A stretch of DNA of 64,000 nt from assembly GCA_035765635.1 (NCBI GenBank), contig DASTWZ010000031.1:62001-126000 (forward strand), in the 5' to 3' direction. Origin of the DNA: EW11 sp035765635. GTDB lineage: Bacteria; Verrucomicrobiota; Verrucomicrobiia; Opitutales; Opitutaceae. Below the pieces are notes generated by a model. It was given only the letters and a program-made list of their open reading frames with translations. It was not told where the DNA came from and did not search any database. The position numbers and the translations under genes are program-made. Within the stretch, counting starts at the first letter, position 1, and every line of letters begins with the position of its first letter. This document shows, in pieces, positions 24,287-32,430 of the stretch.

Positions 24287-25825
24287 ATGCCACTCCTCCC
24301 GTTTAGCAGCCAGCTGATCGCCGATGTCGGAATTTCTTTCGGCGACGAAGGCAAAGGCCGTCTAATTCCCGAACTCGTCGAAGAGCTGAAGCACTCGGCG
24401 GCGCCGGTTTCAGTGATTCTGAAAGTAAACGGAGGAGCCAATTCGGGCCATACGGCCTGCGGGCAAAAATTCAATCTGCTGCCCTGCGGTGTGGTGACGG
24501 GGGATGTGCCTCATCTCGGCGTCGGCGCCGGCGTGGTGGCCGATCCGCGCAAGTTCCTTTGGGAAGGCGTGGAGAAGGAGCATAAGGGTTTTCCGGTTTT
24601 CAAACGTCTCTTGATCGACGAGCGCACGATGGTTTCCGACTTCACGCACCGGCTGCTCGATTTGGCCTGGGAGGACTATCGCGTGAATGTCCTCAAGTCC
24701 GAGCCGCGCGGAGCCACCGGTCGAGGCATCACGCCGGCGTATCTCGAAGAAGTTGGCCAAAACCAAGTGTACTTCGCGGACTACTTTGGTCCTTTCGAGT
24801 CCTTCGCCGCGAAACTTCGCCAGCGCGCCGAACGCGCCGTGCGGGTGATTCAGCATGTGTGCCAGGTCACTCCGGAAACGTGGTCGAGCTTCTTCGACAA
24901 GCTCGGCGCGGCCGAGGCGCGGGCGAATGCCGAAAGTCTTCAGCTTGGTTTGTTCAAACCGGACGAATTCGATTTCACGCAGTTTCGCGGTGCGGCTCCT
25001 TTCACGCTCAATGTCGATCGCCTGATCCAAGTGTATTGGGAAGCGGGTCGAAAACTCGCAGCGAATATCGGCGAACTGCGCGAACTCATCCTGCGCGAAA
25101 TCCACGCAGGCAAGACCATCATCGGCGAGTTTGGCCAGGCGTTCTGGCTCGATAAACGGCACGGCTTTTCACCGAACGTCACGGCTTCGCACACCTACGC
25201 TCCGGAATTTTTCGAAAGCGCGGGAATTCCGCTGCAGCCGATCCACACATTCGGCGTGGCCAAGGCCTACGATACGAAAGTCGGCACGCATACGTTCATC
25301 ACGCAAATGGACGACGCGCACCCGCTCTGCATGAAATTGAAGAAACTGGAATTCGGCTCCACGACCGGGCGCCAACGCATGGTGGGTTGGTTCGACGCCG
25401 TCGAAAAAGGCGACGCGCTTCGCTACGGCGGATTCCACGATTTGATGATCAACAAAGCCGACGCGTTGACGCACGAGGGCGACTGGAACGGCGAACTGCT
25501 CATCTGCGTCGCGTACGAGGGACCGGACGGAAAGCGCTACGCGCATGTGCCGCGCAACGAAGCGCTGCGCAAAACCCTTCGGCCGGTTTATACCAAGCAC
25601 GCCGGCTGGAGCGAAGACATCTCGCACGTGCGCTCCTTCGCTCAGCTTCCGAAAAACGCTCAACGCTACGTCGGCGCGATGATGCGCACGATCGTCGAGT
25701 GCGCCTACCACGGTGAAACGTTGCCGGCGAAACTTCCGAACTTGCGTTATCTCGGCGTCGGACCCGAGGCGTCGCAAATCATCAAGGACGTGCCGCCGAC
25801 ATCCGAGCTGGTTAAGCTCGGATGA
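24287..25825 (+). CDS. purA: Adenylosuccinate synthetase, long divergent form
   Basis: 512 residues from ATG 24287, about 80 longer than typical PurA. Landmarks are present: the P-loop DVGISFGDEGKGRLI (usual GDEGKGK has K to R), NGGANSGHTA, GATGRGITPAY, GEFGQAFWLDKRHGFSPNVTAS, and GSTTGRQRMVGWFDAV. It makes adenylosuccinate from IMP, Asp and GTP. Extra sequence lies mainly between the RGITPAY and GEFGQ motifs. A 9-bp hairpin, ATCCGAGCT/AGCTCGGAT (25801-25823), covers the last codons and the first base of the stop. Whether this is the main purine enzyme or a paralogue is unclear. Confidence 0.85.
   Translation: MPLLPFSSQLIADVGISFGDEGKGRLIPELVEELKHSAAPVSVILKVNGGANSGHTACGQKFNLLPCGVVTGDVPHLGVGAGVVADPRKFLWEGVEKEHKGFPVFKRLLIDERTMVSDFTHRLLDLAWEDYRVNVLKSEPRGATGRGITPAYLEEVGQNQVYFADYFGPFESFAAKLRQRAERAVRVIQHVCQVTPETWSSFFDKLGAAEARANAESLQLGLFKPDEFDFTQFRGAAPFTLNVDRLIQVYWEAGRKLAANIGELRELILREIHAGKTIIGEFGQAFWLDKRHGFSPNVTASHTYAPEFFESAGIPLQPIHTFGVAKAYDTKVGTHTFITQMDDAHPLCMKLKKLEFGSTTGRQRMVGWFDAVEKGDALRYGGFHDLMINKADALTHEGDWNGELLICVAYEGPDGKRYAHVPRNEALRKTLRPVYTKHAGWSEDISHVRSFAQLPKNAQRYVGAMMRTIVECAYHGETLPAKLPNLRYLGVGPEASQIIKDVPPTSELVKLG
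25801..25823. terminator. Hairpin overlapping the purA stop codon
   Basis: ATCCGAGCT-GGTTA-AGCTCGGAT, a perfect 9-bp stem encoded by the last codons of purA; no T-run follows. Confidence 0.45.
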
Positions 25826-25837
25826 GCCGGCTGGGAA

Positions 25838-25860
25838 CCTAACGTTCTTAGATGAGTCGC
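25838..25860 (+). repeat. Motif B copy 6
   Basis: CCTAACGTTCTTA then GATGAGTCGC, in the short gap between the convergent purA and M13 peptidase genes. Confidence 0.65.
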
Positions 25861-25870
25861 GAGAAGCTGG

Positions 25871-27913
25871 TCACCAGATGCGAATGCGCGCTTCTGGCGC
25901 CTTGTACATCTTGTCCCCAGGCTTGACCTGAAATGCCTCGGCGAAGGCGTCCGAATTGATCGGCGCACCGTTCGCGCGAAACTGCGAGGGCGAGTGCGGA
26001 TCAATCACAAGTCGGCGCACCATTTCCGCCTCGCGATACTTGCGCTGCCAAATGCGAGCCCAGCCATAAAAAAATCTCTGGTCGCCCGTGAGCCCTGCAA
26101 TCACCGGTGCAGTTTTGCCGCCGAGTGAATGTTTGTAGGCTTTGTACGCGATCGAGAGGCCGGAGAGGTCCGCGATGTTTTCGCCGAGCGTGAGTTCGCC
26201 GTTCACGTGTTTTCCCGGCAACGGCTCGTACGCGGCGTATTGGTCGACGAGTTTCTTGGTCAGATCCTCGAACGCTTTGCGGTCGGCCTCCGTCCACCAG
26301 TTGTTCAAATTTCCATCGCCATCGTACTGGCTGCCTTTGTCGTCGAAGCCGTGGCTGATCTCATGGCCGATCACCGCGCCGATCGCGCCGTAGTTCACGG
26401 CGTCGTCTTCATTCAGATCGAAAAACGGCGGCTGCAGAATCGCGGCGGGAAACACGACCTCGTTGCCCGTCGGATTGTAGTAGGCGTTCACCGTCTGCGG
26501 CGTCATGTGCCATTCGCCCTTGTCGACCGGTTTGCCAAGCTTCTGGACGACGTAGTTGTATTCATGTTTCTGAGACGCGACGATATTGGCGAAGAGATCG
26601 TCCGGCGTGATCGTGAGATCGGAGTAGTCGCGCCACTTCTTCGTGTAGCCGATCTTGTTGGTGTATTTGTGGAGCTTGGAACGCGCCTTTTCCTTTGTTT
26701 CCTGAGTCATCCAGGTCAGGTCGGTGAGGCTCTGATCATAGGCCACCAGTAGATTGGCGACGAGGCTGTCCATCCGCGTTTTCGCTTCGGGCGGAAAATA
26801 TTTTTGCACGTACGCGCGCCCCACCACGTCGCCGAGCACGCCGAAATCGCCTGCCCCCGCGCCGGAGATGAGATCGACCGCCTTTCGCCAGCGGGTCTTG
26901 TCCTGCGGAATTCCCGCCAGGACTTTTCCGTAAAGCTCGAAATGCGCCTGGACCAAATCCTTGTTCAGAAATTCCGCGTAGCCATCGAGCACTTTCACTT
27001 TGAGGTACTCTTTCCACGTATTCAGAGGTTCACTACGCAAGAGCCCGCCCACGGCTTTGGTGAAACTCGGTTCTTCCACATTAACGTAGTTCAAATCCGC
27101 CAAGCCGAGACCCTGCCAAAATTCGGGCCAGATGAAATCTTCGGACACCTTGCGCAAATCCTTCGTCGCGGTCTTCGAATAGGTCTTCAAGGGATCGCGC
27201 CGTTCTGTTCGCGTCCACTGCGCCGCCGCCAGTTTCGTCTCTAGCGCGAGGATACGTTGCGCGATGGCTTTGCCCTCCGCGGCCGGCACATCGATCGCGG
27301 CCAGAATTTTTTCGATGTACGCCAGGTAGGCTTCGCGCCCCTCCTTGTATTTCGGATCATCGAGCAAATAGTAATCACGATCGGGCAACGCGGTGCCTGA
27401 TTGTGAAATCGCCGCGAGATACTGAACCGAATTCTTCCGATCCACATCGACGTCGAAGGCAAAAGGCACCTGCAAACCCGAGCGGGCCATTTCGCCAAAC
27501 TTGCGTGCGACGTCCTCCGGTTTCGCGATCCGATCAATTTCCGCCAACAGCGGCAGAACTGGTTTTACGCCCCGGGCCTCGATCTTCTCCTCGTCCATGA
27601 AGGAGCGGTACATGTCGCCGATTTTCTGAAGGTCGGAGCCCGGCTCCTGCTTCGAGGCTGACGCCGATTCGAGCAATTCGCGGACGTGAGCCACCGCATC
27701 GTCGTCCAGCTTGGTGAAGGCTCCGTAGTTCGACTTATCCGGCGGGATCTCCGTTGTAGCCAGCCACTTTCCATTCACTGCCAGGTAAAGATCATCCTGC
27801 GGCCGAACAGAGGGATCGACGAATGCGGTGAGGGTCGATTCCGCACCCGCAACGACACCGCCCAGGACCACCACGCAACAAACGACAAATGCTCCACGAA
27901 CGAGAGAATTCAT
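25871..27913 (-). CDS. M13 family metallopeptidase (neprilysin/PepO-like), exported
   Basis: 680 residues from the ATG at 27911-27913, which begins a signal peptide (MNSLVRGAFVVCCVVVLGG); the open frame extends to an upstream TTG. The N-terminal PSVRPQDDLYLAVNGKWLATTEIP is typical of M13. The zinc site is HEISH in GHEISHGFDDKGSQ, with the third ligand Glu in GENIADLSG and the NAYYNPTGNEVVFPAAILQPPFFD substrate region. It degrades peptides in the periplasm. It follows folC on the same strand, 55 bases apart. Confidence 0.95.
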   Translation of the reverse strand: MNSLVRGAFVVCCVVVLGGVVAGAESTLTAFVDPSVRPQDDLYLAVNGKWLATTEIPPDKSNYGAFTKLDDDAVAHVRELLESASASKQEPGSDLQKIGDMYRSFMDEEKIEARGVKPVLPLLAEIDRIAKPEDVARKFGEMARSGLQVPFAFDVDVDRKNSVQYLAAISQSGTALPDRDYYLLDDPKYKEGREAYLAYIEKILAAIDVPAAEGKAIAQRILALETKLAAAQWTRTERRDPLKTYSKTATKDLRKVSEDFIWPEFWQGLGLADLNYVNVEEPSFTKAVGGLLRSEPLNTWKEYLKVKVLDGYAEFLNKDLVQAHFELYGKVLAGIPQDKTRWRKAVDLISGAGAGDFGVLGDVVGRAYVQKYFPPEAKTRMDSLVANLLVAYDQSLTDLTWMTQETKEKARSKLHKYTNKIGYTKKWRDYSDLTITPDDLFANIVASQKHEYNYVVQKLGKPVDKGEWHMTPQTVNAYYNPTGNEVVFPAAILQPPFFDLNEDDAVNYGAIGAVIGHEISHGFDDKGSQYDGDGNLNNWWTEADRKAFEDLTKKLVDQYAAYEPLPGKHVNGELTLGENIADLSGLSIAYKAYKHSLGGKTAPVIAGLTGDQRFFYGWARIWQRKYREAEMVRRLVIDPHSPSQFRANGAPINSDAFAEAFQVKPGDKMYKAPEARIRIW
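27018..27036. repeat. 19-bp palindrome A, site 6
   Basis: GTATT-CAGAGGTTC-ACTAC in the M13 peptidase gene. Confidence 0.6.
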
Positions 27914-27968
27914 GCGCGAGACTACACGCGAGAGCTGATGGCTCAAGCGAGACAGGAATTTTCCCGGC

Positions 27969-29273
27969 TCAGAAGTCTTGCAGTCGACTTTCGTTGGCGC
28001 CGCGCTGCGGTTGGATTCGCGCGAGCACTTCGCCGAGGAGATAGATCGAGCCCGTCACGACGACAACGTCATCCGGCCCGCCCGCGGTACAACTCGAAGC
28101 GTTAGGGAAAAGGCCCTCAAGGGTCGCTCGCGCGATTCTTCCCTGAAACGAAGCTGGCACCAGTTTGATCAACTCTTCGTGCGAACACGCGCGCGCCTGA
28201 TTGGGGACGACGAAATGAATCTCCCGGGCGTACCGGCAAATTGTTTCGATCAAGGGTGCAGCTCGCGCGGCGCCCAGCACGCCGGTAATCACGACAGGCC
28301 GCCGGCCAAATTCCGCGACCAATTTTTGTAGTGCGATATCCAATACAGCAGCGCCTTCGGGATTATGTGAGGCGTCCAGGATCAAGGGTCTTCCGCCAAG
28401 TTGAACGCTTTCCCAGCGCCCCGGCCAGTTGACCGCGTGCAATGCTTTCGCCACGACGTCTGCCGGAATCGGCCAGCGGGCCCGCAGCACCTTCACCGCG
28501 AGTGCCGCGGTGGCGGCATTCCATCGCTGATAATCGCCCTCCAGCCGGGTTTCTGGATAATTGGAAATGTCGGTCCCGAACTCTTCGGCGATGCTGTGAA
28601 CCGGCGCGTTCAACTCGGCAGCGATCTCGCGAATGACTTTTTCGGCTTCGGGCGGCAGATGTCCCAAAACGACCGGCCTGCCGCGCTTGATGATGCCCGC
28701 CTTCTCCCTCGCGATTTCCTCAATCGTGTTCCCCAGCATCTCACAGTGGTCGAGACTGATCGAAGTGATGACCGCGACTTCAGGCATGACCACGTTGGTG
28801 GCGTCGAGACGGCCCCCAAGCCCGACCTCGATCACGCTGATATCACACTTCTTTCGGGCGAACTGGAGAAACGCCATCGCCGTCATGAACTCGAAGAAAC
28901 TCGGATGATCGTCGGGATTCAGCGCCGAGACTTTTTCAGCGACAGGCCGTAGCTCATTTGTGAAGTTAACAATTTCCGCCTCGGTCAGGTGCTGGCGGTT
29001 GACCTGCACGCGTTCCCCCAGGCGGACGAGGTGAGGCGAAGTGTAGAGTCCGACGCGACAACCGTACGTCTGATAAATCGTCGCGAGCATGGCCGCGGTC
29101 GAGCCCTTGCCGTTTGTACCCGCAATGTGAATACACGGTGTGCGCAGCTCGGGATGACCCAGTGCATCGATCCAGGATCGCATACGATCGACGCCGAACT
29201 TCACGCCATTGGCCTTGAGCGAAAAGAGATAGTCCTGGACCGCCGCGTAATCGTTGAGCGGTGCAACGTGCAT
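27969..29273 (-). CDS. folC: Folylpolyglutamate/dihydrofolate synthase FolC
   Basis: 434 residues. The Mur-ligase-like P-loop is HIAGTNGKGSTAAML, followed by TSPHL, VIEVGLGGRLDATNVV and the C-terminal-domain ILDASHNPEG motif. The enzyme adds glutamate to folates, and many bacterial versions also make dihydrofolate. It lies 33 bases after accD, the same accD-folC order as in E. coli and many others. A palindrome A site lies in the C-terminal part. Confidence 0.95.
   Translation of the reverse strand: MHVAPLNDYAAVQDYLFSLKANGVKFGVDRMRSWIDALGHPELRTPCIHIAGTNGKGSTAAMLATIYQTYGCRVGLYTSPHLVRLGERVQVNRQHLTEAEIVNFTNELRPVAEKVSALNPDDHPSFFEFMTAMAFLQFARKKCDISVIEVGLGGRLDATNVVMPEVAVITSISLDHCEMLGNTIEEIAREKAGIIKRGRPVVLGHLPPEAEKVIREIAAELNAPVHSIAEEFGTDISNYPETRLEGDYQRWNAATAALAVKVLRARWPIPADVVAKALHAVNWPGRWESVQLGGRPLILDASHNPEGAAVLDIALQKLVAEFGRRPVVITGVLGAARAAPLIETICRYAREIHFVVPNQARACSHEELIKLVPASFQGRIARATLEGLFPNASSCTAGGPDDVVVVTGSIYLLGEVLARIQPQRGANESRLQDF
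28328..28346. repeat. 19-bp palindrome A, site 7
   Basis: GTAGT-GCGATATCC-AATAC in folC. Confidence 0.6.
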
Positions 29274-29306
29274 GAGTTATCCCGAAGGAATCCCGCGGCG
29301 TTGAGG

Positions 29307-30176
29307 TCAGACCTTGGCCGCGACCGGCGCTTTCTTCGATTGATAGAGCGCGCTCAGAATATCACGCAGACGATCGCGCATTTCGAGGCGATGCACGATC
29401 TGGTCGATCAATCCGTGCTGCAGCAAAAATTCGGAACTCTGAAACCCCGGGGGCAGCGTTTGCTTTGTCGTTTCCTTGATCACGCGGGCGCCGGCGAAAC
29501 CGATCTGTGCGCCTGGCTCGGCAAGGATGACATCGCCCAGCGTGGCAAAGCTCGCTGTTACTCCGCCCATCGTTGGGTCGGTCAGAATCGAAATGAACGG
29601 CAACTTGGCCTCCGCCAACCGGCCGAGAGCCGCGCTCGTTTTCGCCATCTGCATCAACGAAAAAATCCCTTCCTGCATGCGAGCGCCGCCGGACGCGCAA
29701 AAGACGAGGCACGGAATCCTTTTCTCGATCGCGGCCTCGATGGCGCGAGTGATTTTCTCGCCGACAGCGGAGCCCATGGCGCCGCCACAAAAACGAAAAT
29801 CCATGACCGCGACTGAAACGGGAATCTCGTAAATCTTTCCCGTGCCGCAGACGACCGCTTCCGAAAGCCCGCTCTCGCGCTCGTACTTCTTGATGCGCTC
29901 AGCGTAGGGCTGGGAGTCGACGAATTTCAGCGGATCGGCGGAGCGAAGTTTCGCGTCCATTTCGACGAAACTCTCCGGATCGAGGAGACGCTCGAGGCGA
30001 GCCCGAGCCCCGATGCGGAAGTGATAGCCGGATTTCGGCACCACCATTTGGTTATCCTCGAGCTCCTTGTTGAAGACGATCTCACCGGAGATCGGACATT
30101 TCGTCCACAGCCCTTTCGGGATGTCCTTTTTCTTAACAACAATAGTCGAGTACTTCGGCTTACTGAAAAGCGACAT
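29307..30176 (-). CDS. accD: Acetyl-CoA carboxylase carboxyltransferase subunit beta, degenerate zinc ribbon
   Basis: 289 residues. The crotonase-like core is intact (SGLSEAVVCGTGKI, CASGGARMQEG, LTDPTMGGVTASFA, GFAGARVI). The N-terminal zinc ribbon, normally C-x2-C-x15-C-x2-C, reads TKCPISGE and MVVPKSGYH: only C27 remains, while positions 30, 46 and 49 are Ser, Val and Ser. Zinc is therefore unlikely to be bound in the usual way, although the flanking GLWTKCP and RIGARARLERLLD sequence is conserved. It transfers CO2 from carboxybiotin to acetyl-CoA together with AccA (not in the window). It sits between comF and folC. Confidence 0.95.
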   Translation of the reverse strand: MSLFSKPKYSTIVVKKKDIPKGLWTKCPISGEIVFNKELEDNQMVVPKSGYHFRIGARARLERLLDPESFVEMDAKLRSADPLKFVDSQPYAERIKKYERESGLSEAVVCGTGKIYEIPVSVAVMDFRFCGGAMGSAVGEKITRAIEAAIEKRIPCLVFCASGGARMQEGIFSLMQMAKTSAALGRLAEAKLPFISILTDPTMGGVTASFATLGDVILAEPGAQIGFAGARVIKETTKQTLPPGFQSSEFLLQHGLIDQIVHRLEMRDRLRDILSALYQSKKAPVAAKV

Positions 30177-30184
30177 GGCGGGAG

Positions 30185-30919
30185 TTAACCGTGACCGAAT
30201 GTGACGACGTCGAGATTCAAACAGCCCGCGCGCCGCAGCACGCGTGCACAGCTATTGAGCGTTGAACCAGTGGTGAAGACATCGTCGACAAGTACGTAGT
30301 GGTAATCGGGGTTTATGGCCCCGCCGGAACGAAGTGCAAAGGCATTTTTGAGGTTAGCCAGACGCGTCCGGCGATCAAATGCCGTCTGCGAAGGCGTGTC
30401 GACCGACCGCTCCAGCAGGTGCGCAATCTCGGCGGAATTGCCGGCTGCTCGGGTGAGCGCTTCTGCAATGAGTTCGCTCTGATTATAGCCGCGCTCCCGG
30501 TACTTGCGCGGATGCAGCGGCACCGGCACGAGGGTCGCACCGCGAACGGCTTCGATCAGCTCAGTGCAGCGCGCGAAAATCGCCTCGATGTCGTTCATCA
30601 CGTACACGCCGCGGCGATACTTGAGTTCGTGAATGAGCGCTCGGGCTACTCCTCGGCAGAGCACGGCCGTGCAACCGCGATTGAACGCCGGGACCAGTCC
30701 CTCGCAATGCGGACACATCCTCTCGCCGATGACCTCGCCGTAAAATGGATGCCCACACGTCGAGCACCGCGGACCGGTGATGAAATCGATTTGGCCGACG
30801 CAGCGCGCGCACAGATGCCGAAACGTATTTTCCTCCGGCAACCCTCCGCAGCTCACGCACGAGCGCGGAAAAACCAAGTCGTTCACCGCACTGATCGAGG
30901 CGCTTAGTCTCCGGATCAT
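30185..30919 (-). CDS. ComF family phosphoribosyltransferase-like protein
   Basis: 244 residues. The N-terminal cysteine pairs CVSCGG, CARC, CSTCG and CPHC form the usual double zinc ribbon; the C-terminal PRTase fold has the PRPP loop VLVDDVFTTGSTLNSC and the ComF-specific PVPLHPRKYRERGYNQSELIA. ComF helps DNA uptake in naturally competent bacteria, but ComF homologues are widespread and their general role is unsettled. It overlaps the 3' end of truA by four bases and lies eight bases before accD, so it is part of the ruvX-truA-comF-accD-folC transcript. Confidence 0.9.
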   Translation of the reverse strand: MIRRLSASISAVNDLVFPRSCVSCGGLPEENTFRHLCARCVGQIDFITGPRCSTCGHPFYGEVIGERMCPHCEGLVPAFNRGCTAVLCRGVARALIHELKYRRGVYVMNDIEAIFARCTELIEAVRGATLVPVPLHPRKYRERGYNQSELIAEALTRAAGNSAEIAHLLERSVDTPSQTAFDRRTRLANLKNAFALRSGGAINPDYHYVLVDDVFTTGSTLNSCARVLRRAGCLNLDVVTFGHG

Positions 30920-31698
30920 GGATACAAAACCTTCGCGAGAAATAATCCCTGCGGCGGTGCGGTTTGAATCTTTGGCGTGCGCTTCCCGGTCGCGAGGTGT
31001 TGGCGGATTTCTTCGAGCGAGATTTTGCTATCTCCCGCCGCGACGATCGTGCCGACGAGACTGCGCACCATCTTGTACATGAAGCCGTCTGCCTCGGCGA
31101 CAATCCGCACCCGCCTGCCGCGCTTGATCAACTCGAGGCGCCTCAAGTCGCGCCGCGTGTTTTCCTTGGGCGGACCGTTGAGCGCGGAAAACGCGCGGAA
31201 ATCGTGCTTTCCCCGAAGCGCGTCCACCGCCGCCAACATCGCCGTCCAATCCAGTTTTCGTTCGATCGCCCAGACATACGGGCGCGTGAACGGATCGGCG
31301 TCTCCGAGGTGGAGATGATAAACGTAGATCTTTCCCGTCGCGGAAAAGCGCGCGTGAAAATCAGCCGGCGCTTCGGTCAAGATCTTCAGTTGAATTCCCG
31401 CAGGCAGGCCCGAGCGCAACGCCGCGAGCAGTTTCGCTGCGCCATGGCGCCAGGCCGCGTCGAAATGGAAAACCTGACCCAGCGCGTGCACGCCCGCGTC
31501 GGTGCGTCCACTGGCGTGAACGCGTAGTGGTTTTCCAACTACGGTGGCCAGCCGCGCCTCGATCACGTCCTGAAGTGCGTTTCCGCCGGCCTGGCTCTGC
31601 CAACCATCAAACTCTCTCCCGTCGTACGCGCAGACGCATTTCCAGCGAGTCGAAGCGGAAGCCAGCTCTCCGCCTGTATCTTGTAGTTTGTTTTCCAC
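30916..31698 (-). CDS. truA: tRNA pseudouridine(38-40) synthase TruA
   Basis: 260 residues from GTG at 31696-31698, overlapping the ruvX stop by one base (TAGTG). The catalytic Asp is in ASGRTDAGVHALGQV, and CAYDGREFDGWQSQ is the family N-terminal strand. It isomerises U38-U40 in the anticodon arm. The first 15 residues lie before the conserved fold, so a later start cannot be excluded. Two palindrome A sites occur, one of which contains the start codon. Confidence 0.93.
   Translation of the reverse strand: MENKLQDTGGELASASTRWKCVCAYDGREFDGWQSQAGGNALQDVIEARLATVVGKPLRVHASGRTDAGVHALGQVFHFDAAWRHGAAKLLAALRSGLPAGIQLKILTEAPADFHARFSATGKIYVYHLHLGDADPFTRPYVWAIERKLDWTAMLAAVDALRGKHDFRAFSALNGPPKENTRRDLRRLELIKRGRRVRIVAEADGFMYKMVRSLVGTIVAAGDSKISLEEIRQHLATGKRTPKIQTAPPQGLFLAKVLYP
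31524..31542. repeat. 19-bp palindrome A, site 8
   Basis: GTAGT-GGTTTTCCA-ACTAC, perfect arms, in truA. Confidence 0.75.
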
Positions 31699-31701
31699 TA
31701 C
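31683..31701. repeat. 19-bp palindrome A, site 9, at the ruvX/truA junction
   Basis: GTAGT-TTGTTTTCC-ACTAC, perfect arms. It contains the truA GTG start and the ruvX TAG stop. Confidence 0.8.
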
Positions 31702-32150
31702 GCGAGGTCCGGCGCGTCCGGAGCATCCGGCAGGGCCGGCGGCGGCAGACGCGTGTTCAGAAAATCCTGCAGGATCAGCGCAGCCGCGCGCGAATCGACA
31801 ATCCCGCTCGAGCGAATATCGCGGCGCTTGCTCTTGGCGATCGAGCTCTCCGCTTCGTAGGAGGTCAGTCTTTCGTCGACAAAATGGACCGGCAGGTTCG
31901 TCGCCGCGCGGAGCTTTTCCGCGAACGCTTCGACCTCCTTAGCCTTGAAGCCAATGCTGTCGTCCATGTTCAAAGGAAGGCCGATGACGATGTCGGTGAT
32001 CCGCCGTTGCTTCACGACATCGCAGAGCCCGGCAAAGCGTTTCGCGGGATCGCTGTCGACCAAGGCGGGAAGCGGCGTGGCGACACCGATGTCGTTCCCA
32101 TAGGCGAGTCCCACGCGTTTCGCGCCGTAATCGATGCCGAGGCAGCGCAT
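31698..32150 (-). CDS. ruvX: Holliday junction resolvase-like RuvX (YqgF)
   Basis: 150 residues from the ATG at 32148-32150; the longer frame that runs through the adjacent repeat is not used. RNase-H-fold motifs: MRCLGIDYGAKRVGLA, IVIGLPLNMDDSIG, FVDERLTSYEAE and the C-terminal DSRAAALILQDFL with the last acidic ligand. The family acts in 16S rRNA 5'-end maturation and resembles resolvases. A MITE begins one base upstream of the ATG, so the ruvX promoter or ribosome site now lies in the element or beyond it. Confidence 0.9.
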   Translation of the reverse strand: MRCLGIDYGAKRVGLAYGNDIGVATPLPALVDSDPAKRFAGLCDVVKQRRITDIVIGLPLNMDDSIGFKAKEVEAFAEKLRAATNLPVHFVDERLTSYEAESSIAKSKRRDIRSSGIVDSRAAALILQDFLNTRLPPPALPDAPDAPDLA

Positions 32151-32151
32151 G

Positions 32152-32430
32152 CTAGAGGCTGTCCGAAAAGTGGAAATAAAACGCACGGAGCGAGATTTTG
32201 TCGCGAGCAAGGCGGCCGAAAGGGTGCTGGGCGCGGTGCGCCCTGCCCCTTTCGGACAACGCTGCTCCCGGCAAAATCTCGCCCGCCCACAGGGAAGACA
32301 AAGATTTTGATTTCTGCTGCGTTGTGCCGCCGGGCATGGGCGCACCGCGCCCCCCCCCCGGCGGCCCGCCTTGCAGAAAATCAAAATCTTTGTCTTTGCG
32401 TTTCATTTCGACTTTTCGGACAGCCTCTAG
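32152..32430. mobile_element. MITE with 30-bp terminal inverted repeats and CTAG target duplication
   Basis: A 271-bp element (32156-32426) is flanked by direct CTAG repeats (32152-32155, 32427-32430). The ends read AGGCTGTCCGAAAAGT and continue GAAAT-AAACGCA; the two 30-base arms match at 28 positions. Inside are nested inverted repeats GACAAAGATTTTGATTT (32297-32317 against 32373-32394), CCGAAAGGG/CCCCTTTCGG, and a C10 run (32350-32359). There is no transposase gene. A CTAG duplication fits IS5/IS1182-type transposases. The right end supplies the manC stop codon and the left end abuts ruvX. Confidence 0.85.
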
